DNA of 64,000 nucleotides from Microbacterium oleivorans (GTDB lineage Bacteria; Actinomycetota; Actinomycetes; Actinomycetales; Microbacteriaceae). Shown here in pieces: positions 53,685 through 60,747 of this stretch. The translations under genes and the position numbers were made by a program. The first letter of the stretch is position 1; the number at the start of each line of letters is the position of its first letter. The notes beneath the pieces were generated by a model that ran no database searches, was not told the origin of the DNA, and saw nothing but the letters and a program-made list of their open reading frames with translations. The DNA lies in NCBI RefSeq assembly GCF_013389665.1, contig NZ_CP058316.1, positions 1,550,001 through 1,614,000 of the forward strand, read 5' to 3'.

Positions 53685-53835
53685 GCGGGTGATCCTCCAT
53701 ATCGCGTGGGCAACTTCGTTCACAGTAGCAACACACGTCACAACACCGGTAGCGCCGTCATCGGCACTCCGGAGCGAGCGAACCCGGCCATTGTGACCCC
53801 GAGACACGCCCGGCCGGCGGACGCCACGCGCTCGA

Positions 53836-53865
53836 TTCGCACATCCGCGGCGGATCGCATATGCT
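53836..53865 (+). promoter_or_regulatory. Candidate promoter of the tRNA cluster
   Basis: TTCGCA (-35-like, 53836-53841) and TATGCT (-10-like, 53860-53865) with 18 nt between them, 47 nt before tRNA-Glu. Only a moderate consensus match. The rest of 53685-53912 shows no gene; the M23 peptidase promoter must also lie here on the other strand. Confidence 0.35.
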
Positions 53866-53912
53866 TGACCCTCGGTAAGCGTGAACGGAGACTCCCGGGT
53901 CTGGGTTCGCTC

Positions 53913-53985
53913 GGCCCCATCGTTTAGCGGCCTAGGACGCCGCCCTTTCACGGCGGTAGCACGGGTTCGAATCCCGTTGGGGTCA
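53913..53985 (+). tRNA. tRNA-Glu (TTC anticodon)
   Basis: 73 nt. Cloverleaf readable by eye: acceptor GGCCCCA with TGGGGTC, anticodon stem CCGCC/GGCGG around loop CTTTCAC (anticodon 53947-53949), T-loop GGTTCGAATCC, discriminator A. No CCA is encoded. Confidence 0.95.
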
Positions 53986-54006
53986 CTCCCACAATTTAAT
54001 AAGCAT

Positions 54007-54080
54007 GGCCCTGTAGCGCAGTTGGTTAGCGTGCCGCCCTGTCACGGCGGAGGTCGCGGGTTCAAGTCCCGTCAGGGTCG
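54007..54080 (+). tRNA. tRNA-Asp (GTC anticodon)
   Basis: 74 nt. Acceptor GGCCCTG pairs with CAGGGTC, anticodon loop CTGTCAC, T-arm GGGTTCAAGTCCC, discriminator G. Starts 21 nt after tRNA-Glu, so the two are probably transcribed together. Confidence 0.95.
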
Positions 54081-54093
54081 CTCTCAAGCGACG

Positions 54094-54116
54094 GGCCCTT
54101 TGGTTTCCAGAGGGCC
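54094..54116 (+). terminator. Hairpin after tRNA-Asp
   Basis: GGCCCTTTGG-TTT-CCAGAGGGCC, a 10-bp stem with one G-U pair, then TTTCGTTT. It ends the Glu-Asp transcript, so tRNA-Phe downstream may have its own promoter or rely on read-through. Confidence 0.65.
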
Positions 54117-54150
54117 TTTCGTTTAGGACGTGGCATCTTTGACGCCATGC

Positions 54151-54223
54151 GGCTCTGTAGCTCAGTTGGTAGAGCGCACGACTGAAAATCGTGAGGTCAC
54201 GGGATCGACGCCCGTCGGAGCCA
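54151..54223 (+). tRNA. tRNA-Phe (GAA anticodon), target of island insertion
   Basis: 73 nt. Acceptor GGCTCTG/CGGAGCC, D-arm AGCTCAGTTGGTAGAGC, anticodon loop CTGAAAA, discriminator A. The T-loop GGGATCGACGCCC carries ATCGA in place of the usual TTCGA/TTCAA. Its 3' part from the anticodon loop onward recurs at 60748-60791, so an element entered here while keeping the gene intact. Confidence 0.93.
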
Positions 54224-54224
54224 C
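54181..54224 (+). repeat. Left attachment-site repeat (3' part of tRNA-Phe)
   Basis: 44 nt, from the anticodon loop to one base past the acceptor. Matches 60748-60791 at 40 of 44 positions, in the same orientation. Integrases commonly use the 3' half of tRNA genes as attachment sites. Confidence 0.75.
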
Positions 54225-54249
54225 ACGGATGATCATTACGTCATCCCAG

Positions 54250-54290
54250 AAACCCTCGCCTAGCTTCTACATGGCGGGGGTTTTGCTTTT
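54250..54290 (+). terminator. Rho-independent terminator after tRNA-Phe
   Basis: AAACCCTCGCC pairs with GGCGGGGGTTT (11 bp, one G-U) around a 12-nt loop, followed by TTTTGCTTTT. It is just inside the island's left end; 54291-54506 after it shows no gene. Confidence 0.85.
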
Positions 54291-54506
54291 CCCTGATGTG
54301 GCGGGGTTTCGGCCCCACCGATCGCGCCCGCAGAGAGGTCGGAAACCCGCGTCCCGGAGCCGGTCGACGTACAGCCAAAGCAGGACAACCCCGGGCTCAT
54401 CAGAGGCGTTCGGGCCGGCCTGGGGCCGGTCAAGGCTCGAAGCAGAGGGCGCTAGGCCGCTTCTGCCCATCGTTCGAACGGTGCGCCCGGCCGATAACGT
54501 ACGTGC

Positions 54507-55628
54507 ATGCCTTCGCTGACGCCGGCCCAGCTGTCGCTCGAACTGCGGGTGCCCCAGAAGCGAATACGTGACGTCCTCCGGCAGCTATACGGCACCTTGC
54601 CGGACGATCAGCCACGGTGGCAGCTTGATGAGAACCAGGCCGAGCGCGTGCGCACCCACTTCGACAAGACCGCCGCGGATCCCCTGGAGGCATGGCTGCT
54701 TGAGCCTGGGGACGTTGTCCGTCGACGCTCCATCCATGAGACCTACGGCGGTCAGCAGCAGGGCGGAATCTCGACACCAAGGAGTATCCCGGAGATCCTG
54801 ATCTTCACGGACCCGGATGCCGGCGCCAAGTTCGGCTATAACCAGTTCGAGGGGCTCCGGGAGGACGGTTCATACTCCTACACCGGGGAAGGGCAGTACG
54901 GACCTCAGGTCTTCGTCCGCGGAAACAAGGCAGTCCGCGACGCCGCGAAGGATGGCAAGATCATCCGGCTTCTTCGCACAAAGGGTATCCTCGCGACTTA
55001 CGTCGGCGCTTTCACGACCGGCGATCCGGCCTTCACGATCGAGACGATTCCTGACGCGGATGGAGATCCGCGCGACGGCATCATCTTCAACCTGCTCCCG
55101 CTCGATGCATTGATTGAGCTCCTGCCCGCATATGGCGGACAGCTCGGGCCCACGGGCGATCTGACAAACTATGCCGCTACCCCGCGGATCTGGACGCCTC
55201 CCGAATTTAGCGATGTCGTCGTGCCTGAGACTAAGCACGTGCAGGATGAGCGAACCGTTTCACGGGTCGAGTTCGAACTCCAAGCTGACTTCGGCGTATG
55301 GCTCGGCTCGCAGGGTGCAACCCCCAAGCGCTTACCGCTACGGGCGGGAAGTACACTGATCGAGCCGGATATGTTCGTGCCCGAGCGAAACTGGATCGTC
55401 GAGGCCAAACGCTCAACAGCCCGCGGACACGTGAGGACTGCCATCGGTCAGGTACTCGACTATGTACACATCGCGGCGAAGGCGGGCTTGCTGGCGGCTC
55501 CGGTCATCTTGCTTCCGGGCACTCCCGAGCTAGACCTGCAAGAACTCATGCACGAGCTCGGCATAACGCTGGCCACGCGAACGAGCGATGGGTTTCGGAT
55601 CCTGGACCCTAAGCCCTCTCAGACATGA
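54507..55628 (+). CDS. Putative modification-dependent (type IV) restriction endonuclease: SRA-like plus PD-(D/E)XK
   Basis: 373 residues. N-terminal 55 residues are helix-turn-helix-like (LSLELRVPQKRIRDVLRQL). About 70-160 resembles the SRA/YDG base-flipping fold: IHETYGGQQQGGIS, then IFTDPDAGAKFGY and GSYSYTGEGQYG, where SRA proteins show a similar SGGY...YTG pattern. The C-terminal part is a PD-(D/E)XK nuclease: Glu255/Glu257 on the leading helix, Asp288 in IEPDMF, Glu299 and Lys301 in VEAK, and Gln315 in IGQVLDY. All catalytic residues are present. By analogy with PvuRts1I/MspJI-type enzymes it may cut DNA with modified cytosine; specificity is inferred. It ends 20 nt inside the convergent NUDIX gene. 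Confidence 0.7.
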   Translation: MPSLTPAQLSLELRVPQKRIRDVLRQLYGTLPDDQPRWQLDENQAERVRTHFDKTAADPLEAWLLEPGDVVRRRSIHETYGGQQQGGISTPRSIPEILIFTDPDAGAKFGYNQFEGLREDGSYSYTGEGQYGPQVFVRGNKAVRDAAKDGKIIRLLRTKGILATYVGAFTTGDPAFTIETIPDADGDPRDGIIFNLLPLDALIELLPAYGGQLGPTGDLTNYAATPRIWTPPEFSDVVVPETKHVQDERTVSRVEFELQADFGVWLGSQGATPKRLPLRAGSTLIEPDMFVPERNWIVEAKRSTARGHVRTAIGQVLDYVHIAAKAGLLAAPVILLPGTPELDLQELMHELGITLATRTSDGFRILDPKPSQT

Positions 55629-56007
55629 GCATCTCGACTGCAGGCAGGTCAGGCATCGCCCAGTCGAGGCTCCCGAGTTCCTCGACTGGAATCCACACCA
55701 TACGGTCATGATCTGTGCTGGATAGCGGCGGGTCACTCATAAGCTGAGCACGGAGACAGATCAGTCGAATCGTGACCTCACCGACCTCTGTGTCAGCTGT
55801 CGTCAACTCGCCGACGACCCGAATATCGGTCGCGAGCTCCTCACAGATCTCACGGCGCACCGCTTCCTCGGGAACCTCACCAGCCTCAACCTTCCCGCCA
55901 GGAAACTCCCACTGCCCTCCTGCAGCCTTATCGGGGCTACGCCGGCACGCCAGCACGCGATCACCGTCGAAAATGACCGCCGCCGCGACGAGGAGAACCT
56001 TGCGCAT
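55609..56007 (-). CDS. NUDIX hydrolase (NudG/MutT-type nucleoside triphosphate pyrophosphatase)
   Basis: 132 residues. The Nudix box is complete: GGKVEAGEVPEEAVRREICEEL (given in two parts: GGKVEAGEVPEE then AVRREICEEL), residues about 37-58. The opening VAAAVIFDGDRVLACRR and WEFPGGK match the MutT/NudG group that removes oxidised or 5-modified pyrimidine nucleotides. The C-terminus STDHDRMVWIPVEEL is nearly the same as in the NUDIX gene at 60207, so the two are paralogues at opposite ends of the island. Convergent with the endonuclease gene. Confidence 0.88.
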   Translation of the reverse strand: MRKVLLVAAAVIFDGDRVLACRRSPDKAAGGQWEFPGGKVEAGEVPEEAVRREICEELATDIRVVGELTTADTEVGEVTIRLICLRAQLMSDPPLSSTDHDRMVWIPVEELGSLDWAMPDLPAVEMLMSERA

Positions 56008-56237
56008 GCATCGACGTTAGACCAGCGTGCGCTGGGGCATCTCCGGCTTGCCCGCCGAGCGCTCGGATGCACGCCCGGTGGGTCAGCCCAGCGGCATCCT
56101 CCGACCGTTCTTCCGCCACAAGGTCGACACCGAGCTTGCCCGCCGGCTCGTCACAGGGATTGCGATGCCTCGCCGCGATCCTTCAATGATTTCGATGCAA
56201 GCTGACCGCTACCGTCGACCACACGACGTCTCCTCGT

Positions 56238-56417
56238 GTGACAACGGATCCGTCCGAGATCGACTTCGGCGTTGTGCACCGTTGGCTATCCGAGGACGCG
56301 TTCTGGGCGATCGGACGCAGCCGAGAGACCGTCGATCGAGCTGCTCGCGGATCCTTGAACTTCGGGGTGCGCGATACCGACGAAGACCTGAGGCAGCTTC
56401 ATGGAGCGAACACCTAA
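56238..56417 (+). pseudogene. GNAT acetyltransferase fragment (N-terminal 59 residues)
   Basis: Reading from a GTG, the peptide contains VVHRWLSEDAFWAIGRSRE and RAARGSLNFGVRD, the typical first helix and strands of GNAT acetyltransferases. It stops before the acetyl-CoA-binding motif, so the protein is too short to work. The following sequence does not restore the frame. It appears to be a decayed gene in the island. An inverted repeat (ACACGA-7 nt-TCGTGT) directly precedes it. Confidence 0.6.
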
Positions 56418-56795
56418 GCAACGAGACCCCTCGCTACTCAGCGTGTTTCAGGACTGACGCAGTCGGTTCGACGCACGCGAGATCAAGGGCAACGAAGATG
56501 CCAAGGCAACCCGCGTCCGCCGACCGCCAGGCGCCCGTTGACTCCGCAACCCAGAGCTGTGAGAACTTTCTTTACTCGTTCAAGGCCGGCCTGACGGCCG
56601 GCCCCGCCACCTGCGGTGCGTCCGGTCCTCGCTCCGCTGCGGTCCGGGCGCTCCTCGGCGGCTACCGCAGCCGACACGGCGCGGGCAGCGTAGCCAATCC
56701 CCCAGGATGGGTTTGAGGCCCCACTAGGCTGCAGCACGTGGTCAATCTGTTCCTGCCCCGAGGCCCCCAATGACCCAGCGATTGCAGAGCGCGTT
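56418..56795. other. Gene-free stretch of the island
   Basis: No convincing gene on either strand. It contains a GC hairpin, GGCCGGCC-TGAC-GGCCGGCC (56584-56603), without a T-run. The short section 56008-56237 on the other side of the GNAT remnant also shows nothing beyond possible promoter space for the divergent NUDIX gene. Confidence 0.6.
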
Positions 56796-57116
56796 ATGCA
56801 GCTGAGTTTTGGGGGAATCGCGATACGAACAATCTGTCTCCGCGGTCAGGTTGACTCGTTCGGAAGTGCAACAGGCGAGTCACTTCGAGCGACGATTGCG
56901 GAGTTGCAGGCCGCGCCCACGTTCGCCGATCTTCCGTTCGGCGCGGATGTCCTGGACGTTGGTCACGGATCAGTTACGGTTGCACTAGACCAAAAGGCGG
57001 AGCTCTTAGGCGCGCTCCTTCTCCGACCTGGTCGGTCCGCACCCACGACTCCCGCGGAGTGGGGCGTCGCTCGAAGGATACGAATCGACGAGATCCGGGC
57101 AAAGGAGGATCGGTAG
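56796..57116 (+). CDS. HigB-like (RelE/ParE fold) putative toxin
   Basis: 106 residues. The order IRTICLRGQ, ATGESLRATIAELQAAPTFADLP, then WGVARRIRIDEI follows small killer proteins that sit before HTH/ImmA-IrrE partners, where relatives show LRxxCE, a helix with LRxRLADL.AA and a closing W..V.RI.I..I. The usual Arg/His residues of ribosome-dependent RelE enzymes are poorly kept, so activity is uncertain. It ends one nucleotide before the next ATG, the classic toxin-first HigBA arrangement. Start chosen as the first ATG; no strong ribosome site. Confidence 0.6.
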   Translation: MQLSFGGIAIRTICLRGQVDSFGSATGESLRATIAELQAAPTFADLPFGADVLDVGHGSVTVALDQKAELLGALLLRPGRSAPTTPAEWGVARRIRIDEIRAKEDR

Positions 57117-58214
57117 ATGTCCACAACCACCTTCGAACCGCGTTGGGCTTCGGCCCCCGCCGTCAGCATCCATCGTGCACTGCGCCGCCACAACTGGACT
57201 GTCGACGACTTGTCGGATCGTCTTGGCGTGGGGGACCCGGAGACTCGGCGAATCCTCAACGGGGACCGCCCAATCGACGCCCACCTTGCCGAGCTTTTGG
57301 CACGCACTCTCGGAGGGTCATCCGACTTCTGGCTGCAGCGAGAGAGCCAGTTCGCGGCAAGCGTCCGCGCGCTGTCGGATGAGGAATTCGCCCAGCGCCT
57401 CCCGCTGAAGCAGATGGTTCGACTTGGATGGATCGAATCCTCCACCAGTTGGAGATCGCAAGCACGTAGCGCGCTCGATTTCTTTGACGCAAAGACCCCA
57501 GCCGAGGGGACGTCCCGCATTGAGAGCACTCTCCAAGAAGCGAGGTACCGCGCGTCCGCGTCCTTCGACTCCGATGCCATCGCACTAGCCACGTGGATGC
57601 GGCAGGTAGACCGAATCGCGGACGCTCAGACTCTCAGTTCGTGGGATCCTGCCGCGTTGTCCGATCAGCTGCGCAACCTCCGGGATCTGACGAGACTTGC
57701 CGATCCGCGCGACTTCCTCCCGAAAACTCAAGCGCACCTCGCCGCTGCCGGGGTAGGTTTCGTGGTTTTGAGGCCGCTCGAGGGTATGCGGATCAGTGGC
57801 GTGTCATTCTGGAGCGCCAGTAGAGCCCCACGCATAGCACTCACCGCAAGACACATGACCGATGACCACCTGTGGTTCACGCTTTTCCACGAGATCGGGC
57901 ATTTGCTAATTCACCCCGAGGGTGATGTCTTCGTGGATGAGTTCGTCGCGGGGCAAGATGTCTCCCATATGGAGCAGGAGGCAAACACCTTTGCGGCAGA
58001 CAATCTCTTGCCCTTCGGGACCGCGGATCTGAATTCCAGAAGGACGAACGGGCCGACTATGCGCGAAGTGACGAAATTCGCCTCGAGGAATGAGGTCGCT
58101 CCTGGCATTGTTGTTGGTCAGCTACAGCATTCTGGCGCGCTACGCCCAAATCAGCTCAATGGCCTTAAACGTCGATACCGCTGGGACGGTACAGATCTGT
58201 CACGCCGCCCTTAG
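57117..58214 (+). CDS. HigA-like HTH protein fused to ImmA/IrrE metallopeptidase
   Basis: 365 residues. Residues about 15-75 are an XRE/HigA helix-turn-helix (LSDRLGVGDPETRRILNGDRPID). Residues about 200-300 form an ImmA/IrrE peptidase with HEIGH (His258, Glu259, His262) and the downstream MEQEANTFAADNLLP that supplies the third zinc ligand. Such proteins act as antitoxins or cleave repressors during stress. AAAGGAGGA (overlapping the previous gene's end) precedes the ATG by 5-6 nt, so it is coupled to the toxin-like gene. Its stop overlaps the convergent gene by 4 bp. Confidence 0.85.
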   Translation: MSTTTFEPRWASAPAVSIHRALRRHNWTVDDLSDRLGVGDPETRRILNGDRPIDAHLAELLARTLGGSSDFWLQRESQFAASVRALSDEEFAQRLPLKQMVRLGWIESSTSWRSQARSALDFFDAKTPAEGTSRIESTLQEARYRASASFDSDAIALATWMRQVDRIADAQTLSSWDPAALSDQLRNLRDLTRLADPRDFLPKTQAHLAAAGVGFVVLRPLEGMRISGVSFWSASRAPRIALTARHMTDDHLWFTLFHEIGHLLIHPEGDVFVDEFVAGQDVSHMEQEANTFAADNLLPFGTADLNSRRTNGPTMREVTKFASRNEVAPGIVVGQLQHSGALRPNQLNGLKRRYRWDGTDLSRRP

Positions 58215-59146
58215 CCGGAGAACCGCTGATAAGCATCGGGAGACTTCTGCCAGTTACAAACTGCGTCTTCCATCACGTCACCACGAATCCCAATCGACTG
58301 CGACAGCACTTGCAACTCCCGCTGCAAATCGCGCGCGAGCCCTTCGCCAACCTTGCCTCTGAGCAAAAGTTGCGCGCCGCGGAGCGGGCCCGTTGCACCG
58401 ACAAGGTAGGAGTGCGGCACGTCTAGCTGCACTAGCTCAAGCTTTAGCAAGGTGGTCAGGTAGTCGAAGCGCGCGATACGCCCGAATCGCGCGACAGCGG
58501 ACATCGATCGATATAGCGCATCAAATCTGTCGGCAGGATCCAGGACGTCGAATTGAGCGAAGAAGGCAGCATGGTCGCCGCCGCCAGACAAGATCCAACG
58601 CACATAGCTCTCGAATGCTTCGCCGGTTCCCGTCTTCTCCCAAGCGTTGAGACTCTCGTACTTTCGATGGTTGCTAAATCCCCGCGGTCCCGGGGCGGCC
58701 AATAGTTCCTGCTGATGATCGTCGAGCCAGTACCGGAACCCGATCGGGTCCGCGGACACCGACGGCCAATCCCAAAGCCGTCCGTCGCCTAACCTTCCAT
58801 AAACGTCGCGCACATATCGCCAACCAGCAAGGCGATGACGACCGAAGTGAACGAAAAGGAAGACGAGCCAAACAGCTTCGTCATAGTTCCCCCGCTCCGC
58901 GTGAATTATGGACGCACGCAACGGGTCGAAAGACGTGCTCCCCGGATCTGCACTGTTGGCGTCGAGAGTGCGGCCACGCAGCCGCGCGAAGTAGGCAACT
59001 CTCTGTTCGGAGTCGATAATTTGATCGATTAACCCCTCACGGAAGCTCGGATCGAGGATTCCCGGCAACGCTCCGTATTCGGCCTCGAATGCGTCCAAAG
59101 CCGCGCCGATGCGCTCCGCATCTCGGCGATAATTATTCCTGATCAT
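58211..59146 (-). CDS. Helical protein possibly related to aGPT-PPlase/ADDT DNA base-modification families
   Basis: 311 residues, almost entirely alpha-helical by composition. Distinctive segments are LWDWPSVSADPIGF (about 124-137), GFSNHRKYESL (156-166), FGRIARFDYLTTL (221-233), VGATGPLRGAQLLL (249-262) and VMEDAVCNW (291-299). From memory these resemble helical families predicted by comparative genomics to act in hypermodified thymine/cytosine synthesis of phages (alpha-glutamyl/putrescinyl thymine pyrophosphorylase and amino acid:DNA transferase groups). I cannot verify that match. Its ATG overlaps the hydroxymethylase-like gene's stop, so the two surely act together. Confidence 0.5.
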   Translation of the reverse strand: MIRNNYRRDAERIGAALDAFEAEYGALPGILDPSFREGLIDQIIDSEQRVAYFARLRGRTLDANSADPGSTSFDPLRASIIHAERGNYDEAVWLVFLFVHFGRHRLAGWRYVRDVYGRLGDGRLWDWPSVSADPIGFRYWLDDHQQELLAAPGPRGFSNHRKYESLNAWEKTGTGEAFESYVRWILSGGGDHAAFFAQFDVLDPADRFDALYRSMSAVARFGRIARFDYLTTLLKLELVQLDVPHSYLVGATGPLRGAQLLLRGKVGEGLARDLQRELQVLSQSIGIRGDVMEDAVCNWQKSPDAYQRFSG

Positions 59147-60093
59147 CGGGATTCCTCCAGCTGCTGCCGTCGGTCGCGCAAGTACGGTGAGTAGAAGGAA
59201 TTTGTCAGCTGACCCTCGATCGCCTCGATTTCCTCCGCTCTTTTAGCCGCGACAGCCCGCAGCAACAAGACGACGTCGCCCCAGTAGCTGTCGGAGGCTA
59301 GTTCCGGATCCACAGCCGCCTGAGACCCTGACGTGCGTATCGCGACCTCAGCAGATAAGAGCTTCGACAAGAAATCATCCACTCGGTCTGGCGGCATTAT
59401 CGGCATTGCGCCCGGGTACTGCCAACCTTCGACGTCCAGATAACGATCAATCTGGGCCATATTCTCTTCGTAAATGTGCATACTTCCCACGAAGTGAACA
59501 TAACGTCCGAGCGAGAGACCAAGCTGGCACGCAACGATCTCTTGAAGCATGGTGAACGCAAATACGTCATGTGGGAAGCCAAGGTAAGCATCGTTCGAGC
59601 GCATACTCACAACGAGGTTAAGTTCGCCACCCCGAGATAGGAACTGCATTGAGGTGGTGCACGGAACGTCGGCAACATTCACCAGGTCAGCATGATCAAA
59701 GATCTGGACTACAGCGCGACGCGAGTCACGGTTGTCTCTGAGTATTTGAACGACATCCGCAAGTCTCGCCCCGACGCCAAAAAGCCTTGGACCATAGCCC
59801 CCCTCGACCCGACCTTCATGGGCCGAATGGACATACGCGGGGATGTAGTAGCTGATCATTTCGACGTCGTCAGTGCCGCCGAGATACCACAGCAGCTCGC
59901 CGAGGGCGCTGAATATTCGGCCACGTGTCTGGCTGCGGCTGACTCGAGATCGTGGATCCGAGATCTCTATGCTCGCCCCAATGATTTCGCGCGCGGGTCC
60001 CTTTCTAGGATGGATCGGCTCGCCGCCCGTTCGCAGCCCGGCGAACACATCGTTCAAGGCGTCGTCCAGAGACTCCTGCCGCACTATGAGCAT
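59143..60093 (-). CDS. Thymidylate-synthase-fold protein, predicted (d)CMP hydroxymethylase
   Basis: 316 residues from ATG 60093 (a GTG at 60120 would add 9). The fold is unmistakable: GELLWYLGGTDD (catalytic Glu66), ADVPCTTSMQFLSRGG (nucleophile Cys145), VSMRSNDAYLGFPHDVFAFTML, and VGSMHIYEEN (His206, Tyr208, sugar contacts). Thymidylate synthases have Asn in the LPFN position that reads the uracil ring; here it is Asp176 (GFPHD), as in dCMP/CMP hydroxymethylases such as T4 gp42 and MilA. A cytosine substrate and hydroxymethylation are therefore predicted. The host presumably has a separate thymidylate synthase. A consensus -10 box lies just upstream. Confidence 0.75.
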   Translation of the reverse strand: MLIVRQESLDDALNDVFAGLRTGGEPIHPRKGPAREIIGASIEISDPRSRVSRSQTRGRIFSALGELLWYLGGTDDVEMISYYIPAYVHSAHEGRVEGGYGPRLFGVGARLADVVQILRDNRDSRRAVVQIFDHADLVNVADVPCTTSMQFLSRGGELNLVVSMRSNDAYLGFPHDVFAFTMLQEIVACQLGLSLGRYVHFVGSMHIYEENMAQIDRYLDVEGWQYPGAMPIMPPDRVDDFLSKLLSAEVAIRTSGSQAAVDPELASDSYWGDVVLLLRAVAAKRAEEIEAIEGQLTNSFYSPYLRDRRQQLEESR

Positions 60094-60131
60094 CTCCGCG
60101 CCTCGCCTTCGTATGTGCACGCCTCGGGCCG

Positions 60132-60139
60132 ATTATACT
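60132..60139. promoter_or_regulatory. Overlapping divergent -10 boxes between hydroxymethylase-like and NUDIX genes
   Basis: On the minus strand TATAAT (60132-60137), a perfect -10, with TCCACA 18 nt upstream as a 4/6 -35 match; it drives the hydroxymethylase/helical-protein pair. On the plus strand TATACT (60134-60139) could serve the NUDIX gene, with no clear -35. Such a strong -10 is unusual in this genome. Confidence 0.55.
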
Positions 60140-60206
60140 GAGCGCCTTTGACTCGTGTGGAGCCGACGTGCTGGGTCTCGACGGACGGATGGGCGACAAT
60201 GAAGCC

Positions 60207-60620
60207 ATGAGTACCCCTATGCGAGTTGCTGCGGCGATCGTCGTGAATGATGCAGGCCGCGTGCTCATCGGGCGACGCCGGCCGGGGCTACGGAGCGCGG
60301 GTTGCTGGGAGTTCCCGGGAGGGAAGCTGGAGGCAGGAGAGGCGCCCCCCGACGCGATCGTGAGGGAGCTTCGGGAGGAACTGTCAATAGAGGTCAAGCC
60401 GGGCGAAGAGCTGTGTCGGTCAATTGCCGTAGACGAGAACATCGAACTGATCTGTGTGTGGGCGACACTCGTCTCCGCTGCGCCACTTAGGAGCACTGAC
60501 CACGACATTTTCCTGTGGGAGTCCCCGGAATCACTTCCTCTCTCCGGTTGGTGCGCCCCTGACCTCGAGGCGGTAGCGCTCCTTCGGCGTGGTGCGACAT
60601 CCCCCACCACTTACACGTGA
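60207..60620 (+). CDS. NUDIX hydrolase (NudG/MutT-type), divergent from the hydroxymethylase-like gene
   Basis: 137 residues from ATG 60207, where the conserved sequence MRVAAAIVVNDAGRVLIGRRR follows in a few codons (quoted as MRVAAAIVV then GRVLIGRRR). Nudix box GGKLEAGEAPPDAIVREL then REELSIEV is intact. STDHDIFLWESPESLPL mirrors the left-end NUDIX. NudG-like enzymes prefer 5-modified cytosine nucleotides such as 5-methyl- and 5-hydroxy-dCTP, which fits a neighbour that may make 5-hydroxymethyl-dCMP (inference). The gene ends 127 nt before the right attachment repeat. Confidence 0.85.
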   Translation: MSTPMRVAAAIVVNDAGRVLIGRRRPGLRSAGCWEFPGGKLEAGEAPPDAIVRELREELSIEVKPGEELCRSIAVDENIELICVWATLVSAAPLRSTDHDIFLWESPESLPLSGWCAPDLEAVALLRRGATSPTTYT

Positions 60621-60747
60621 CCGGGCCGGTCCAGGGCCGGAAGCTCGGCTGAGACTGTCGAGAACCAGCCATCACCAACGAACACGACTTCCGCGGAATC
60701 ACGCGGCAAACGAGCACTCGTGAGCACCCGTAAACCCGCCGCATACA

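Noticed and set aside
56027..56716. 229-codon plus-strand frame in the island
   Set aside because: The translation has no coherent domain, while another frame of the same DNA gives a clear GNAT N-terminus.
54224..60747. Integrase or transposase in the island
   Set aside because: No tyrosine or serine recombinase motif and no DDE transposase was found in any frame looked at; the ImmA/IrrE protein is the only gene typical of integrative elements.
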